The notes below the pieces were generated by a model. The model was not told where the DNA came from and searched no databases. It saw only the letters and a program-made list of their open reading frames with translations. This document shows, one piece after another, positions 1 through 10,831 of a DNA stretch of 64,000 nucleotides (its first letter is position 1; every line of letters starts with the position of its first letter). Source of the DNA: Maylandia zebra (taxonomy: Eukaryota; Chordata; Actinopteri; Cichliformes; Cichlidae); assembly GCF_041146795.1 (NCBI RefSeq), contig NC_135176.1:20371286-20435285 (forward strand), given 5' to 3'. A program made the translations under genes and the position numbers.

Positions 1-1
1 G

Positions 2-3000
2 TCACCATCCCCGCAGGTACCCTCCCCGGAGTCATCATCCCCGCAGTCGCCATCTCCGCAGCCACCGGCCCCGATGCCAGGTGGTGGTTTTGATGTGAGT
101 AAACACATCAAAATGGTGCCGGCGTTTCGGGAAACTGAGGTGGATTCGTATTTCACAGTGTTTGAACGTATCGCAGGTGCGCTGCACTGGCCAAAGGATG
201 TGTGGTCTCTTTTACTCCAATGTAGATTGGTGGGGAAAGCTCAAGAGGTATGCACCGCTCTTTCTCTGGAGGACAGTTTTGACTATGATACGGTGAAGGC
301 TGCTGTCCTGCGCGCTTACGAGCTTGTGCCAGAGGCTTACAGGCAGAGATTTAGGGATGGGAAAAAATCCGCCAACCAGACCTATGTGGAGTTTGCCAGA
401 GAAAAGAAAACTCTGTTTGATAAGTGGTGTCATGCTACAGAAGTAAAAACCTTGGAAGACCTGCGTGAGTTGGTGACGTTAGAGGAGTTTAAAAATCAAC
501 TACCAGACACTGTGGTAACCTACTTAAACGAACAGAAGGTTACGACTCTCGCCGCTGCTGCTATACGGGCTGATGAGTTTGTGTTGACACATAAAGTGGT
601 GTTTTCGGCTCCTGCTCACAGTTTTCCGTCTTCCGGTGGCCCGCCCCGATGGTCTCCAAGGGGCACCCGCCGTGCCATCCCCTCATCCGTTGAGAACCGC
701 GTGTGTTTTTTTTGCCATGAGCAGGGACACCTTATTGCGGTTTGCCCTGCTCTGAAAAGAAAAGAAATGACCAGGAAGGGTGCATCTCCTTCCCCAATAA
801 ACCTTCTACAGATAAACCCTCCTCCTTTGGGGGAGGTGATGGTACCCGAAAATGATAAAGTAGATGAGGAGTTTAAGCCATTTGTGTCAAACGGTTTTGT
901 TTCCTTGATAGGGGAAGATCGGCGGGCTCCTGTCAGTATTTTGCGAGACACTGGTGCGAAACAGTCGCTCATTCGTGAGGGGGTTTTACCGTTTTCAGCT
1001 CAATCCTATTGTGGGGCTGATGTGTTAGCCTGGGGAGTTAGGATGTGTGTAATACGGGTTCCTTTACATTTGGTGCAGCTTTCGTCTCAGTTTTTGTCTG
1101 GTGAGGTTAAGCTTGGGGTGCGACCCCAGTTACCGGTTGCAGGTATTGACATCATTTTGGGAAACGATCTAGCTGGCTGCACAGTTTTTCCGTCGCCAGA
1201 AGTAGTTGATATACCACTTACAGATAATAGTGGTTTCGCTTGTGCCACATCAAATGCTGTTCCTTTGTTTCCTGTGTGTGCTGTGACACGTGCGCAGGCA
1301 CGCAAACAGGGTGACTTGGTGGATCTTAGCGACTTTTTCTTAAGCGCTTCAGACCCACTGAGCTTGCGACCCGCCTGTGAAGGTACCCCTGTCTCTGTAT
1401 CACTTCAGCCGGATGAGGAGACTATGACTCTGTCAGTAGATAAAGACAAGCTTATAGAAATTCAAAAAAATGATGAGAGCTTGTCATCTTGTTGGGCGTA
1501 TGTGACAGAGCCTAAGAGTGGGAGATCTGCGTCCTACCTTATTGAGGATGGGGTGCTGATGCGCTACTGGACTCCCAGTTCTGGCTGCACCCATGAGGGA
1601 GTGCAGCAGATTGTTGTTCCGCAGTCGCTTCGTCCCCAGGTCCTAAGCTTGGCACATGACCACATTATGTCCGGTCACTTGGGAATCACAAAAACATATA
1701 ACCGTGTCCTCCGTTATTTCTTTTGGCCTGGTCTCAAATCTGATGTGGTAAGATTCTGCCGCTCGTGTCACACGTGTCAGCTTGCTGGTAAACCAAATCG
1801 GGCGATTCCCGCTGCTCCGCTACAACCCATCCCGGTTGTTGGGGAACCTTTTGAACATGTCATTGTTGATTGTGTGGGTCCTCTTCCTAAAACACAGTCC
1901 GGAAATCAATACCTACTTACCATGATGTGTATTACCACTCGTTATCCGGAGGCCATTCCACTACGCTCATTAAAAACCCGTGGGATTGTGAAAGCATTAG
2001 TTAAGTTTTTTTCCACTTTCGGGTTGCCTAAACGCATCCAAACTGATCAGGGCACAAACTTTATGTCTAAAATCTTTGCCCAGGTCATGACAGAGCTCGG
2101 TGTCACTCATCACACTTCGAGCGCATACCACCCGGAGAGTCAGGGTGCATTAGAAAGGTTCCATCAAACCCTAAAAAACATGCTTCGCAAATTTTGCACG
2201 GAGTCTGGCCGTGAGTGGGATGAGGGGGTGCCACTACTGTTGTTTGCCGTCAGGGAGACATGTCAGGAGTCTTTGGGGTTCAGTCCAGCTGATTTGGTTT
2301 TTGGCCACACGGTGCGCGGTCCGTTACGTCTCCTGAAAGAGAAATTTCTCTCAGATAGTCATCGGCCGAAAGAAAATATTCTGGACTATGTTAGTTTGTT
2401 TAAGGAGAGGCTACATAATGCCTGTGCTTTGGCTCGTGACATGCTAGCAAAGGCTCAGGTTAGAATGAAAACACATTTTGATAAGAAGTCTGTAGTACGG
2501 ATGTTCCAGTCAGGTGACCGCGTGTTGGTTTTCTTGCCGGTTGTTGGTTCTTCCCTGCAAGCAAAGTTTTCCGGTCCGTATGTCATTGAGCGCAAACTAA
2601 GTGAGACGGATTATGTGGTGTTAACCCCTGATCGTAAGAGGAAAAGTCGCGTCTGTCACATCAACATGCTGAAGGAATACATTGATCGTGACCGCTCTAG
2701 TTTGGCACCTGTTGTGTCACCTATTGTGTCGGTATCCGTTTCTCAACCCTTGTATAGTCCCGGCGATGACGGGTTGGATGACAGGCACACCTCTGTTTCG
2801 GGTGCGCGTCTTGGGAACTCTGAAATCTTGGCTGACTTGGATGCCTATTTGGCGCCCCTGTCTGATCCCGCTAATTCTGATGTCCGTGAGCTCATTACAA
2901 ACTACTCTGCTCTTTTCGGTGACATCCCCACTCAAACGCATGTATTAAGTCATGATATTGATGTGGGTGGCCATAAGCCCATAAAGCAGCATGCATACCG

Positions 3001-4231
3001 GGTAAATCCCACTAAGCGGGCCATTATGCAGCAAGAAGTCCAGTATCTTCTTGACCACGGTTTTGCTTTCCCCAGTAATAGCTCTTGGAGCTCACCATCA
3101 CTTCTCGTTCCAAAACCCGATCAAACTCCCCGTTTCTGTAATGATTTCCGAAAAGTAAATGCTGTTACGAAACCCGATTCGTTTCCTCTCCCACGTATGG
3201 ATGATCTGGTCGATCGTGTGGGTTCGGCAAACTATGTAACCAAACTTGACCTCTTAAAAGGGTACTGGCAGGTCCCCTTAACTCAACGCGCATCAGAAAT
3301 CAGTGCCTTTGTTACACCCGATCATTTTTTGCAATATACCGTCATGCCGTTCGGGTTGAGAAATGCCCCCGCCACATTTCAACGACTGATGAACACTGTG
3401 TTACAGGGAGTCGTAAATTGCGAAGTGTACCTGGATGATATAGTGGCCTATTCCTCCACCTGGACTGAACACCTCAAGATTCTCAGGGAAATATTTGACC
3501 GGTTGCATGATGCCTCTCTGACACTGAATCTGGCTAAGTGTGAGTTTGGAAAGGCGGTTGTAACTTATCTAGGGAAACAAGTAGGACAAGGTAGAGTCCT
3601 CCCTGTTGCTGTGAAAGTGCAGGCAATAGTAGACTTTCCAGTTCCCCAGACTCGTCGGGAGCTGCGGCGTTTTTTGGGCATGGCGGGTTATTACCGTGGG
3701 TTCTGCAAAAACTTCTCTGAGGTAGTAGCCCCGTTAACCAGTCTTGCCAGTCCAAAATCGCCATTTGTGTGGACAGAGAAATGTCAGTTCGCTTTCGAAG
3801 CTGCTAAAGCTCTCCTTTGTAGTGCTCCGGTGTTGGCCGCCCCTGATTTTACACATCCGTTCAAGCTTGAGGTGGACGCCAGTGTTTTGGGGGCAGGTGC
3901 AGTGCTCGTGCAGGAGGATGACAATGGCATTGACCACCCAGTCTGCTTCTTTTCTAGAAAATTTCTAAAACACCAACTGCATTACAGCACGATTGAAAAG
4001 GAAGCCTTAGCCTTGCTATTGGCCTTGCAGCACTTTGAAGTGTACCTGGGATCTAGTCCTGTTCCAACCATTGTGTTCTCTGACCATAACCCTCTCCAGT
4101 TTCTATCTCGGATGCAAAACAGCAACCAGCGCCTTATGCGTTGGTCCCTACTCCTTCAGGACTTCAACATTGAGATCCGATATAAAAAGGGCTTAGAGAA
4201 CGTTATGGCTGATGCCCTCTCTAGGGCTTAA
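2..4231 (+). CDS. Gag-Pol polyprotein of Gmr1-type Gypsy element (5' partial)
   Basis: This is one continuous frame; the first ATG in the window is at 74, but the frame is open back to base 2 through a Ser/Pro/Gln-rich stretch, so the true start lies left of the window. Counting from the ATG at 74, the domains in order are: a capsid-like gag region (about 10-150), a CCHC zinc knuckle (CFFCHEQGHLIAVC, about 211-224), an aspartic protease motif DTGA (about 292), an HHCC integrase finger (about 528-569), an integrase core with D, D and E at about 598, 657 and 687, a GPY/F module near 831, reverse transcriptase with YLDD at about 1119-1122, and RNase H from about 1263 to the end, closing on ADALSRA. 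It would supply all functions for reverse transcription and integration. Integrase precedes reverse transcriptase, the reverse of ordinary Gypsy elements. No envelope gene follows. Gag and pol share one frame without a visible frameshift site. Confidence 0.93.
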   Translation, partial: SPSPQVPSPESSSPQSPSPQPPAPMPGGGFDVSKHIKMVPAFRETEVDSYFTVFERIAGALHWPKDVWSLLLQCRLVGKAQEVCTALSLEDSFDYDTVKAAVLRAYELVPEAYRQRFRDGKKSANQTYVEFAREKKTLFDKWCHATEVKTLEDLRELVTLEEFKNQLPDTVVTYLNEQKVTTLAAAAIRADEFVLTHKVVFSAPAHSFPSSGGPPRWSPRGTRRAIPSSVENRVCFFCHEQGHLIAVCPALKRKEMTRKGASPSPINLLQINPPPLGEVMVPENDKVDEEFKPFVSNGFVSLIGEDRRAPVSILRDTGAKQSLIREGVLPFSAQSYCGADVLAWGVRMCVIRVPLHLVQLSSQFLSGEVKLGVRPQLPVAGIDIILGNDLAGCTVFPSPEVVDIPLTDNSGFACATSNAVPLFPVCAVTRAQARKQGDLVDLSDFFLSASDPLSLRPACEGTPVSVSLQPDEETMTLSVDKDKLIEIQKNDESLSSCWAYVTEPKSGRSASYLIEDGVLMRYWTPSSGCTHEGVQQIVVPQSLRPQVLSLAHDHIMSGHLGITKTYNRVLRYFFWPGLKSDVVRFCRSCHTCQLAGKPNRAIPAAPLQPIPVVGEPFEHVIVDCVGPLPKTQSGNQYLLTMMCITTRYPEAIPLRSLKTRGIVKALVKFFSTFGLPKRIQTDQGTNFMSKIFAQVMTELGVTHHTSSAYHPESQGALERFHQTLKNMLRKFCTESGREWDEGVPLLLFAVRETCQESLGFSPADLVFGHTVRGPLRLLKEKFLSDSHRPKENILDYVSLFKERLHNACALARDMLAKAQVRMKTHFDKKSVVRMFQSGDRVLVFLPVVGSSLQAKFSGPYVIERKLSETDYVVLTPDRKRKSRVCHINMLKEYIDRDRSSLAPVVSPIVSVSVSQPLYSPGDDGLDDRHTSVSGARLGNSEILADLDAYLAPLSDPANSDVRELITNYSALFGDIPTQTHVLSHDIDVGGHKPIKQHAYRVNPTKRAIMQQEVQYLLDHGFAFPSNSSWSSPSLLVPKPDQTPRFCNDFRKVNAVTKPDSFPLPRMDDLVDRVGSANYVTKLDLLKGYWQVPLTQRASEISAFVTPDHFLQYTVMPFGLRNAPATFQRLMNTVLQGVVNCEVYLDDIVAYSSTWTEHLKILREIFDRLHDASLTLNLAKCEFGKAVVTYLGKQVGQGRVLPVAVKVQAIVDFPVPQTRRELRRFLGMAGYYRGFCKNFSEVVAPLTSLASPKSPFVWTEKCQFAFEAAKALLCSAPVLAAPDFTHPFKLEVDASVLGAGAVLVQEDDNGIDHPVCFFSRKFLKHQLHYSTIEKEALALLLALQHFEVYLGSSPVPTIVFSDHNPLQFLSRMQNSNQRLMRWSLLLQDFNIEIRYKKGLENVMADALSRA

Positions 4232-4285
4232 ATCAAACATCTTTGTGTGGGGTTGGATGTTTGATTTTTTTTGGGTGGGGGAAAC

Positions 4286-4968
4286 TGTTATGACCCAGTG
4301 ATGTGTTTGTTGGTATTGTGCATCCCACCGGAGGATGGTTGGTGGTATTTTCCCTTTTCTTTCTTTTTCCCTCTCCTAGAAGGTGGACACCTAGGCGTGG
4401 CTGCTAAGTATCCGGGTGGAGTCTTTACCTATCCTCGGACTGGATAATTGATGGACCACCTCCAGTACTTAACGTCCGGATGACAGACACCTGGCAGTGC
4501 TTTTGGGGAACCCCGTTGACTCGATCACGGAGTTGTGTGTGTTGTTATTGTAGTGCAGGCTGGAGTATTCACGTGTACCTCTAGCCTTGCCATGTAAATA
4601 ATTGTAAATAGGTTAACAAGTGGCGGTCACTTTTTTTTTTGTACCTTTGCTGTATAACTTTCACTGTCGCAGCCTAGTAGGCGTGAGAAGCCGTTTCTTT
4701 TGTTGAACAAGTTTTCTCCTGTTTTTCGTTAGGTAATTAGGTAAGAGACTTGTCTTTTGTTTTTGTTTTTCTTTTTTTCTAGGGAAGTGTAGGGAGTGGG
4801 TTTTAGGGGGTTTTGTTTATTGTTTTGGCATTGCTCACTGCCGATGAAAATAAATGGCTGCTTAAATACTTGACAAAGGTGTCTTTGTTGGGGTTTGTGC
4901 GTGGGTGGGAAGTGAGTGGGGCAAAACTTTTGTTGCGTTTGATTGCTTGCCGGGACCAGAACGTAACA
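4286..4968 (+). repeat. 3' long terminal repeat of the Gmr1-type element
   Basis: The 683-bp segment begins TGTTATGACC just after the polypurine tract and ends ACGTAACA, so the ends form a TGTTA/TAACA inverted repeat with the standard TG...CA borders. A polyadenylation hexamer AATAAA lies at 4849-4854, as expected for an LTR that ends transcripts. No coding potential was seen. The right border is inferred from the inverted repeat, because no second LTR copy is available for comparison. Confidence 0.82.
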
Positions 4969-6610
4969 GTGCCCATCAGCAGCCTTCCCTTCAGTACCTG
5001 AATCTTCAAATTGCAGCTGTCGGCTTCATTTAGTGTTCTTTGGCTTTGCTCTTTACATAAACTCATGGAAAAATAGAAAGATCATATTTTTCTTTGGAAA
5101 AATTCCATCTCAGTGTTTGACTTTGCTTCCAGACATGCCACTCATCACGTCCAGATCATGTGACGGGAGGTACCCCCTCAAGTCACTCCTGCTCCCCAGT
5201 TACTGAGAGGTCAAGCTGATGCACATCTGGCATTTCCTGTTTCCTCTCCTCCATATGCCCCCGAGTGGCAACCACACACACATACACCCGTACATACACA
5301 CAAAATCACACACACAAGGACACCTACTCATTCTCTTAAACATCTGTGCACATTCAAAGTTATTTTATAACAGCAATGAACCCAACAAACAGTCCAACAG
5401 GTAGACCTCTGTTCCACACTCAAATGTTTCCATTGGACTGTAAAGTCTTCCAGCTGGTATGGACTTGGTAGAAAGACGGGGGAAAGACAGGAGGGAGGGA
5501 AATGGAAGAAAATGAGAAAAGAGTAAAAAAGACAATAGAAGCGAAGAGAGAAATGAAAAAGATGATGACAGACTGAGAGGAAGAAAATCTGGCAGGTGGG
5601 GGAAAGAGTCAGAAGAAGAGGGACAAATTCTGCATCTCACAATGCTGGAGACACTTTCCATCCTGTGGATGCAGTGCAGGGCTTAAAGGCTGTGTGAGAC
5701 TGCATACGTGTGTCCAAAGCCATTGGCAAGATGGGGGACAGAATGGTGCCGTATGGTTTTCATAACACACTCTGAGGGTTTTCAATACCAACCCTGCTCC
5801 CCACCTCCCAAGCCCCACTAACCCATCATCCCCTCAACTATTCCCTCATAGTCTCACATACTTTACCAGCCCCCTCTGCTTTTTCCTCTACGTAGCCTCT
5901 CCGCCTTTACACCCCAACCCCCCACCCCCATCTTTCTCTTCTCCTAAGGTTCTCTCAGAACTTTGCAGAGGCTTGAAAGCCTGAGCAGGATCAGATGCAG
6001 TGCAGGATTTCTGTCCCAGAAATTCACCTAAATTCATACAAGGATCAACTTTATCTATTTTGGACTTAGCTCAAGGATAGATGGACCCATTCAATCATTT
6101 TTTTTAAATTCTGGACTCTACTGGTAACTCACTGGACTGTTTTTTGGACTCTACTGGACTAAATTGGACATTCTGGGGTTAATTCTATCGGACTTTCAGT
6201 TCAATCTATTTTGTAGTAAGCTCTTATAAAATCTGAGGCAGCAGGATTGGCAGTTTGAATGGATTTATTTTACACTGCAGTTCCTTAATTTTTGAAGAAT
6301 CTGCCCATCCCAGATAAAATAAGGCAAAGAAAAATAGCTTCAAATAGCTCCTTTAGACCAAATTATGTATTTATTTCTTTTAAAAAAAAGTTAAGTCTGG
6401 AGTGGAAAGCGGTAATTTGTAAAACTAACAATAGAAGCTCAGTTTGGCTCAGGTGAGTTTCAATAACAGGGCAGAAAAGAAACCAGCTGCATTACTGGAG
6501 TATTTATTTTGACAGTAAGGTTGGCTGTCTCATTTAGATGTTGGTGTAGTTTAAACTTCATGTCTTGGAGGATGCAAACAATCATCAGAAGCAGCAGCAG
6601 TTGCAGCAGG
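4969..6610. other. Intergenic region upstream of cd248
   Basis: No gene was recognised. The stretch holds a CA-rich microsatellite (about 5272-5320) and a purine-rich block (about 5460-5610). It includes the presumed cd248 promoter and 5' UTR. I could not place a transcription start. Confidence 0.5.
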
Positions 6611-9600
6611 ATGAGTCTTCTGTGCGTGCTGTGGCTGCTGACGGTCTGTCTGGCTCCTGGAAGCCGAGCTCAGAGGCTGAGGGAAGCAGAGAGGGAGAAG
6701 CCAGCAGAGAAAGTTCCGCTTATGGAGAGCGATGGAGTCTGTTACCAAGAAGGATGTTACGCTGTCTTCCTCCAGAAGAAGACGTTCAGGGAGGCTGGGC
6801 GCAGCTGCCGGGAGCGCGGAGGGACCTTGGCGACGATTTATAACCAAGAAGCTGCGGCTGTCGTCCACGAGCTGCTGTCAGCCATCGAGACACAGGGATC
6901 TGAGTCAAAGCTTTACCTCTGGATTGGGTTGCACAGACCTCCACGTCAGTGTTCATCCACCCGACCGCTCAGAGGATTCGTCTGGGTCACAGGCAAAGTC
7001 TCATCTTTTTTGAAATTTGAGCTTTCGCTCTTTATAACATTGACATCCATTCACCATTTTAATAGTGTTTGAATAGACTTTGATGTTGATATGTTTAGGT
7101 TTTTTTTTTATTATAACCTACAGGTGTCACGCTATATGTTCCTCTATAATCTCTCTGTCAGACTTTGATACCTCGGCCAGTCTGGCTGGACGGTATTCAG
7201 ATGAACTACTTTTGTTTCACAGACACAGCTGGTGCAGTAGACAATGTGGAATCCATTTTTTTGACCTCACTGCTACCCCTCAGTCTGATTTAGTCATTAT
7301 GGAAACCTCACCCACTTAAAAAACAAACGCTTTTTATCATCACTCAAAGTGTCTGCTTTGTTCTTCTGTTGCAAATCAAATCCAAAGAGAAATGCAACCG
7401 TTTTTATTATTCTTCAGTCATAATTTAAAGGACAAAGCCATGTTTGCTCTCTTTTCCATATAGTGGTAACTAGATACTAAGACTTCACCCCCGTTAAGGT
7501 AACTGCAGATGCAGACTTTTCTGCCTAGTTTGTTGCAAACAGTTTATTTACTGTGGAGGAACTGGCCATGAATGTTGTAAATGTACATATGTGTGCACTC
7601 AGATGTTTCCATATGATACAGTTAACCTTGGATTCAGTGTTTACGGTTGTGCTAGGTTGTACCACTGCAGCACATTCCTGAGAGAGTAAACAAACTCCTT
7701 AAATATATATTGCAGGCATTTCTGCAGCCTGCTTGTTAACAGAACAGCTTAGAGGCAAACCTCCCCATCATTTTGTTGGGCCCACCCCCCACCTCCACTC
7801 TTGTGGGGGGTAGAATACAACATTATTTTGCTGTGGCGTTGTTGTTTTTTTAAGTGCCTGTGAGTCAGACTTTGTTTTGACTTTGGCGACTCCTAGGGGC
7901 AAATTTAAAACACACAAACACACACACATATACACATTTGAATGCAATTAATGACTGCACAGAACATTTTCCAAATATGACAATATCAGCACATGTAGAC
8001 TGTAAATATGGGATCTTTATTTATGATAAAGGTCATCCTTTAAATGTGTCAAGTAGCTCTCAAAACTCAAATACACAGTAAACTTGCATATTTTATTTTA
8101 TTTTTTTAATCTTTGTCTTTGTGTTTTACAACAGGAGACCAGAATGTCCAGTTCACCGACTGGCTCAAAGAATACTCCCCATCAACTTGTGGAGTCTATC
8201 GCTGCGTTTCCATGATTGTTCACACATCTGAGAGCGGGCGTGAGAGCGAAGAAAACTTCCAGTGGCTTGACGGCTCCTGCTCGGTTCCACTGAATGGCTA
8301 TGTTTGCCAGTACAACTACAAAGGCATGTGCCCACCTCTTGAAGATGAGGGTAGAGGTCCACCTGTTTACACCACCCCATTTTACCTTGTCAGCAGTCTG
8401 CTGACTCATGTGCCATTTGGGTCTGTGGCCACCGTGCAATGCCCTGCAGACGGCGCAAATCCGGATCCTACTGAGATGACCGCTCTGTGCATCCAGAGAG
8501 ACGACGAAACAGTGGGCTGGTCCACCGATTCTCCACTTTGTCCACCCATTGAGGAACCACAGAGCCAAGACTGGTGTAGCAAGAACCACGGATGTGAGCA
8601 GCACTGCCAGAACACAGACACAGATTACTACTGTTACTGCTCTGAGGGCTTCACAGTAGATAAGGATGGATACAGCTGCAAGCCTGACACGCTGAGCCAA
8701 ACCAACCCACCTGAGCTATCTGACTCTGCAGGTCCCACCGACTTGCCTCACATCAACCCGGCCTGTGTGGAGATGGGGTGTGAGTATAACTGCATGGAGA
8801 CCCAACGGGGTCTTCGGTGCACATGCCCCCCAGGCTATCAAATGGCTCCAGATGGCCGCAGGTGTTCCGATGTAGATGAATGTCAGCAAGGACCGTGTCC
8901 CCAGCTCTGTGTCAACATCCCAGGTACCTTCCACTGCACCTGCCTTTCAGGGTATCAGCCAGACGACGAGGGCGAGTGTGTGGATGTGGATGAATGCCTC
9001 GATGATGGCAGCTGTGAGGGTGTGTGTGAAAACACAGTGGGGTCCTTCAGGTGCGTGTGTGGTGCTGGCTATGAGGTGGGCAGCGAAGGAGAGTGTGTAG
9101 ATATAGATGAGTGTGCAAGGGGGTCGTCCTGCCAACAGCACTGTCTCAACCTCATCGGAGATTACGAGTGTTTCTGCGACAATGGCTACGACCTGCAGTT
9201 AGACAGACACACCTGCCAGCCTTCGCTTGAAGACGAAGAGTATTCTACTCTGACCCCCGACCCGGGTAACTCTGTTCATGTAGCCATCTTTGACCATGAT
9301 ATTCCCTGGTCCTCTTCATTCACTCCTGACCCAAACTTTGAAGTTGACACCAACTTTGATGCTGACTGGGTGACAGAGGCCCCTGAAGGACTTCCCCCCG
9401 ATGGGTCTCACAGGTCAGGAAATCACCTAAACCAGTGGGACACCCTGTCACCCAGGGGATATCAGACATCCCCGTCCCCGACGCAAAAAGGCAACATAGA
9501 CAATGAAATTAATAATGGCGTGGATGCTGATGCAGGAAGTAGAGACTCTGGTCCAGGAGTGGCAGAGGACACTGCAAATGGTTCAAATTCAGAGGAAGCT

Positions 9601-9861
9601 AACATGGATGGTGCAGAAGAAGCTAGCGTCAAAGCTACGGTAGAAGCAGAGTCTGCTGAAGGTCAACGGAAGCACGACAAGAGCTGGCTGCTCGTGGCCC
9701 TCCTGGTGCCCCTGTGTGTGTTCCTGGTAGTAATGCTAGCTCTGGGGATTGTTTACTGCACCAGCTGTGCTGTGGACAAGAGCCTTCGCTTTTCAGACTG
9801 CTATCGCTGGATACTCCCCACAACACCTCCTGAGAGGAGGGAAGTGAAAACCCAAGCATGA
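6611..9861 (+). CDS. cd248: CD248 (endosialin), group XIV C-type lectin, two exons
   Basis: Coding exons are 6611-6992 and 8135-9861, 702 codons. The start at 6611 gives a clean signal peptide (MSLLCVLWLLTVCLAPGSRA). The predicted order is: C-type lectin-like domain (about 31-190), a sushi-like segment (about 193-265), five EGF-like modules (about 275-490, several of calcium-binding DxDEC type), an acidic Ser/Thr/Pro-rich stalk, a transmembrane helix (about 644-668) and a 33-residue tail. The helix and the tail motif DCYRW, plus the sushi segment (VYTTPF...PFGSV), match endosialin rather than CD93 or thrombomodulin. Endosialin is a type I receptor of stromal and perivascular cells that binds matrix proteins (family knowledge). 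The 1,142-bp intron falls inside the lectin domain and has a GC donor (CAG|GCAAAG). Human CD248 is intronless. Which teleost cd248 paralogue this is cannot be decided here. Confidence 0.9.
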
Positions 9862-10051
9862 AACCAAAAATAATCAAACACGCACGGATGTCCTTAAAAT
9901 GCAAATGTCTGTTAAGATTTGTCTAAAACTGCTATCCACTCATCAAGAAAACTTTTCATTTTTGTCCTCTTGCACAGCTTTTGTAAATAATGTAGTCTGC
10001 CATCATTTTTTGTTTTGTTTTGTTTTTGTTTGTTTGTTTTTTTTAGAATTC

Positions 10052-10057
10052 AATAAA
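10052..10057 (+). terminator. cd248: cd248 polyadenylation signal
   Basis: AATAAA lies 190 bases after the cd248 stop codon and is followed by a T/GT-rich stretch, so it probably ends the transcript with a short 3' UTR. Confidence 0.7.
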
Positions 10058-10407
10058 AACCTTTAAAACTGAAAAAACTTTGTGTGCTTTGTGTTGGTTT
10101 AAATGAAGATGAAAGGAAAGAATGTGTGGTTGTGGTTTTATAGCTCTGTGTGCTAAGCAGCTGAAAGACTGCTGATTTTTCCTAAGCCAAATTTTCAATA
10201 TCAGGGCCAGAAATGAGGAGGAGGAGATGGTGTAGGGCTGTCAGGAAGGGCAGGAGGCGCTGTTGAGTGATAGCCCAACGAGTTTGTAGGATTCTGACCC
10301 TTCGATGTTCCGGTTGTGCGACTGAATAACTCATGTTTAGCAGCATTAAGGGAGAATGTATCAGGGACGAACAATGTTCAAAATTTTTCGTGCTTGTAAA
10401 ATGAGAC

Positions 10408-10489
10408 CGACGAGGATGGGATTCGAACCCACGCGTGCAGAGCACAATGGATTAGCAGTCCATCGCCTTAACCACTCGGCCACCTCGTC
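10408..10489 (-). tRNA. tRNA-Ser (anticodon GCU)
   Basis: Read on the minus strand, the 82-nt gene starts GACGAGG and ends CCTCGTC plus discriminator G, a perfect 7-bp acceptor stem. The A box (TGGCCGAGTGG) and B box (GGTTCGAATCC) are intact. The anticodon loop reads CTGCTAA, giving GCT (GCU in RNA), and a long variable arm is present, as in class II serine tRNAs. A TTTT run lies about ten bases after the 3' end for Pol III termination. No intron is seen. It looks functional and sits between cd248 and the dpp3 promoter. Confidence 0.96.
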
Positions 10490-10561
10490 ATGTGCTCTAC
10501 CTTTTCGAAGACTTTGGTACATATACACACTTATCTGACTGCTATAGTCTCTGTTTCTTGT

Positions 10562-10607
10562 TAGCATTTCCTGAACCTTCCTGCTAGCATTTCCTGAACC
10601 TTCCTGC
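10562..10607. repeat. Perfect 23-bp tandem duplication
   Basis: Two identical 23-bp copies lie head to tail (10562-10584 and 10585-10607), between the tRNA gene and the dpp3 promoter. This is probably a recent replication slip. No function is apparent. Confidence 0.85.
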
Positions 10608-10689
10608 TGTGGTTAACGGCGGTGTTCTTCAAACTTAATCTTGTTCAAATTCACAATGTGAAACGCGTTAAAAAGCTCGGCATAGCTGC

Positions 10690-10831
10690 TCAGTGATTGG
10701 CTAAAGTTTCCATCGGCCACGATATACAACCTCTGATTGGCTGAGGGCTGATTCTCTCGTTGAATGAATATAGGAAGTGTGCAGCGTGAGACTGCAATTT
10801 GACATTCGCTCAGCGCTATAACGGAATCAAG
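10690..10831 (+). promoter_or_regulatory. dpp3: Probable dpp3 promoter and non-coding first exon
   Basis: Two inverted CCAAT boxes (GATTGG at 10695-10700 and 10735-10740) are 40 bp apart, followed by a region that could hold the start site and a good splice donor (CAAG|GTAACG) at 10831/10832. A matching acceptor lies at 13532, just before the dpp3 start codon. The 5' UTR intron is inferred, not proven. Confidence 0.5.

Larger units (their letters stand above)
1..4968 (+). mobile_element. Gmr1-type Ty3/Gypsy LTR retrotransposon, 3' part
   Basis: The window opens inside this element, so its 5' LTR and primer-binding site are not visible. Seen: an uninterrupted gag-pol frame to 4231, a polypurine tract (about 4273-4284, G-rich) and a 3' LTR starting TGTTA and ending TAACA. 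The pol domain order is protease, integrase, reverse transcriptase, RNase H. That is Copia-like, while the domain sequences look Gypsy-like; this combination is known from the Gmr1 clade of deuterostome elements (established knowledge). The lack of stops or frameshifts suggests a recent insertion. Flanking target duplication cannot be tested without the left flank. Confidence 0.93.

Noticed and set aside
5365-5661. 98-codon minus-strand Ser/Leu/Phe-rich frame
   Set aside because: It is a translated purine/pyrimidine-biased tract with no domain or conservation clue.
8182-8700. 172-codon antisense frame over cd248 exon 2
   Set aside because: It is the mirror of a Cys-rich EGF/sushi coding region; it has no start context or homology of its own.
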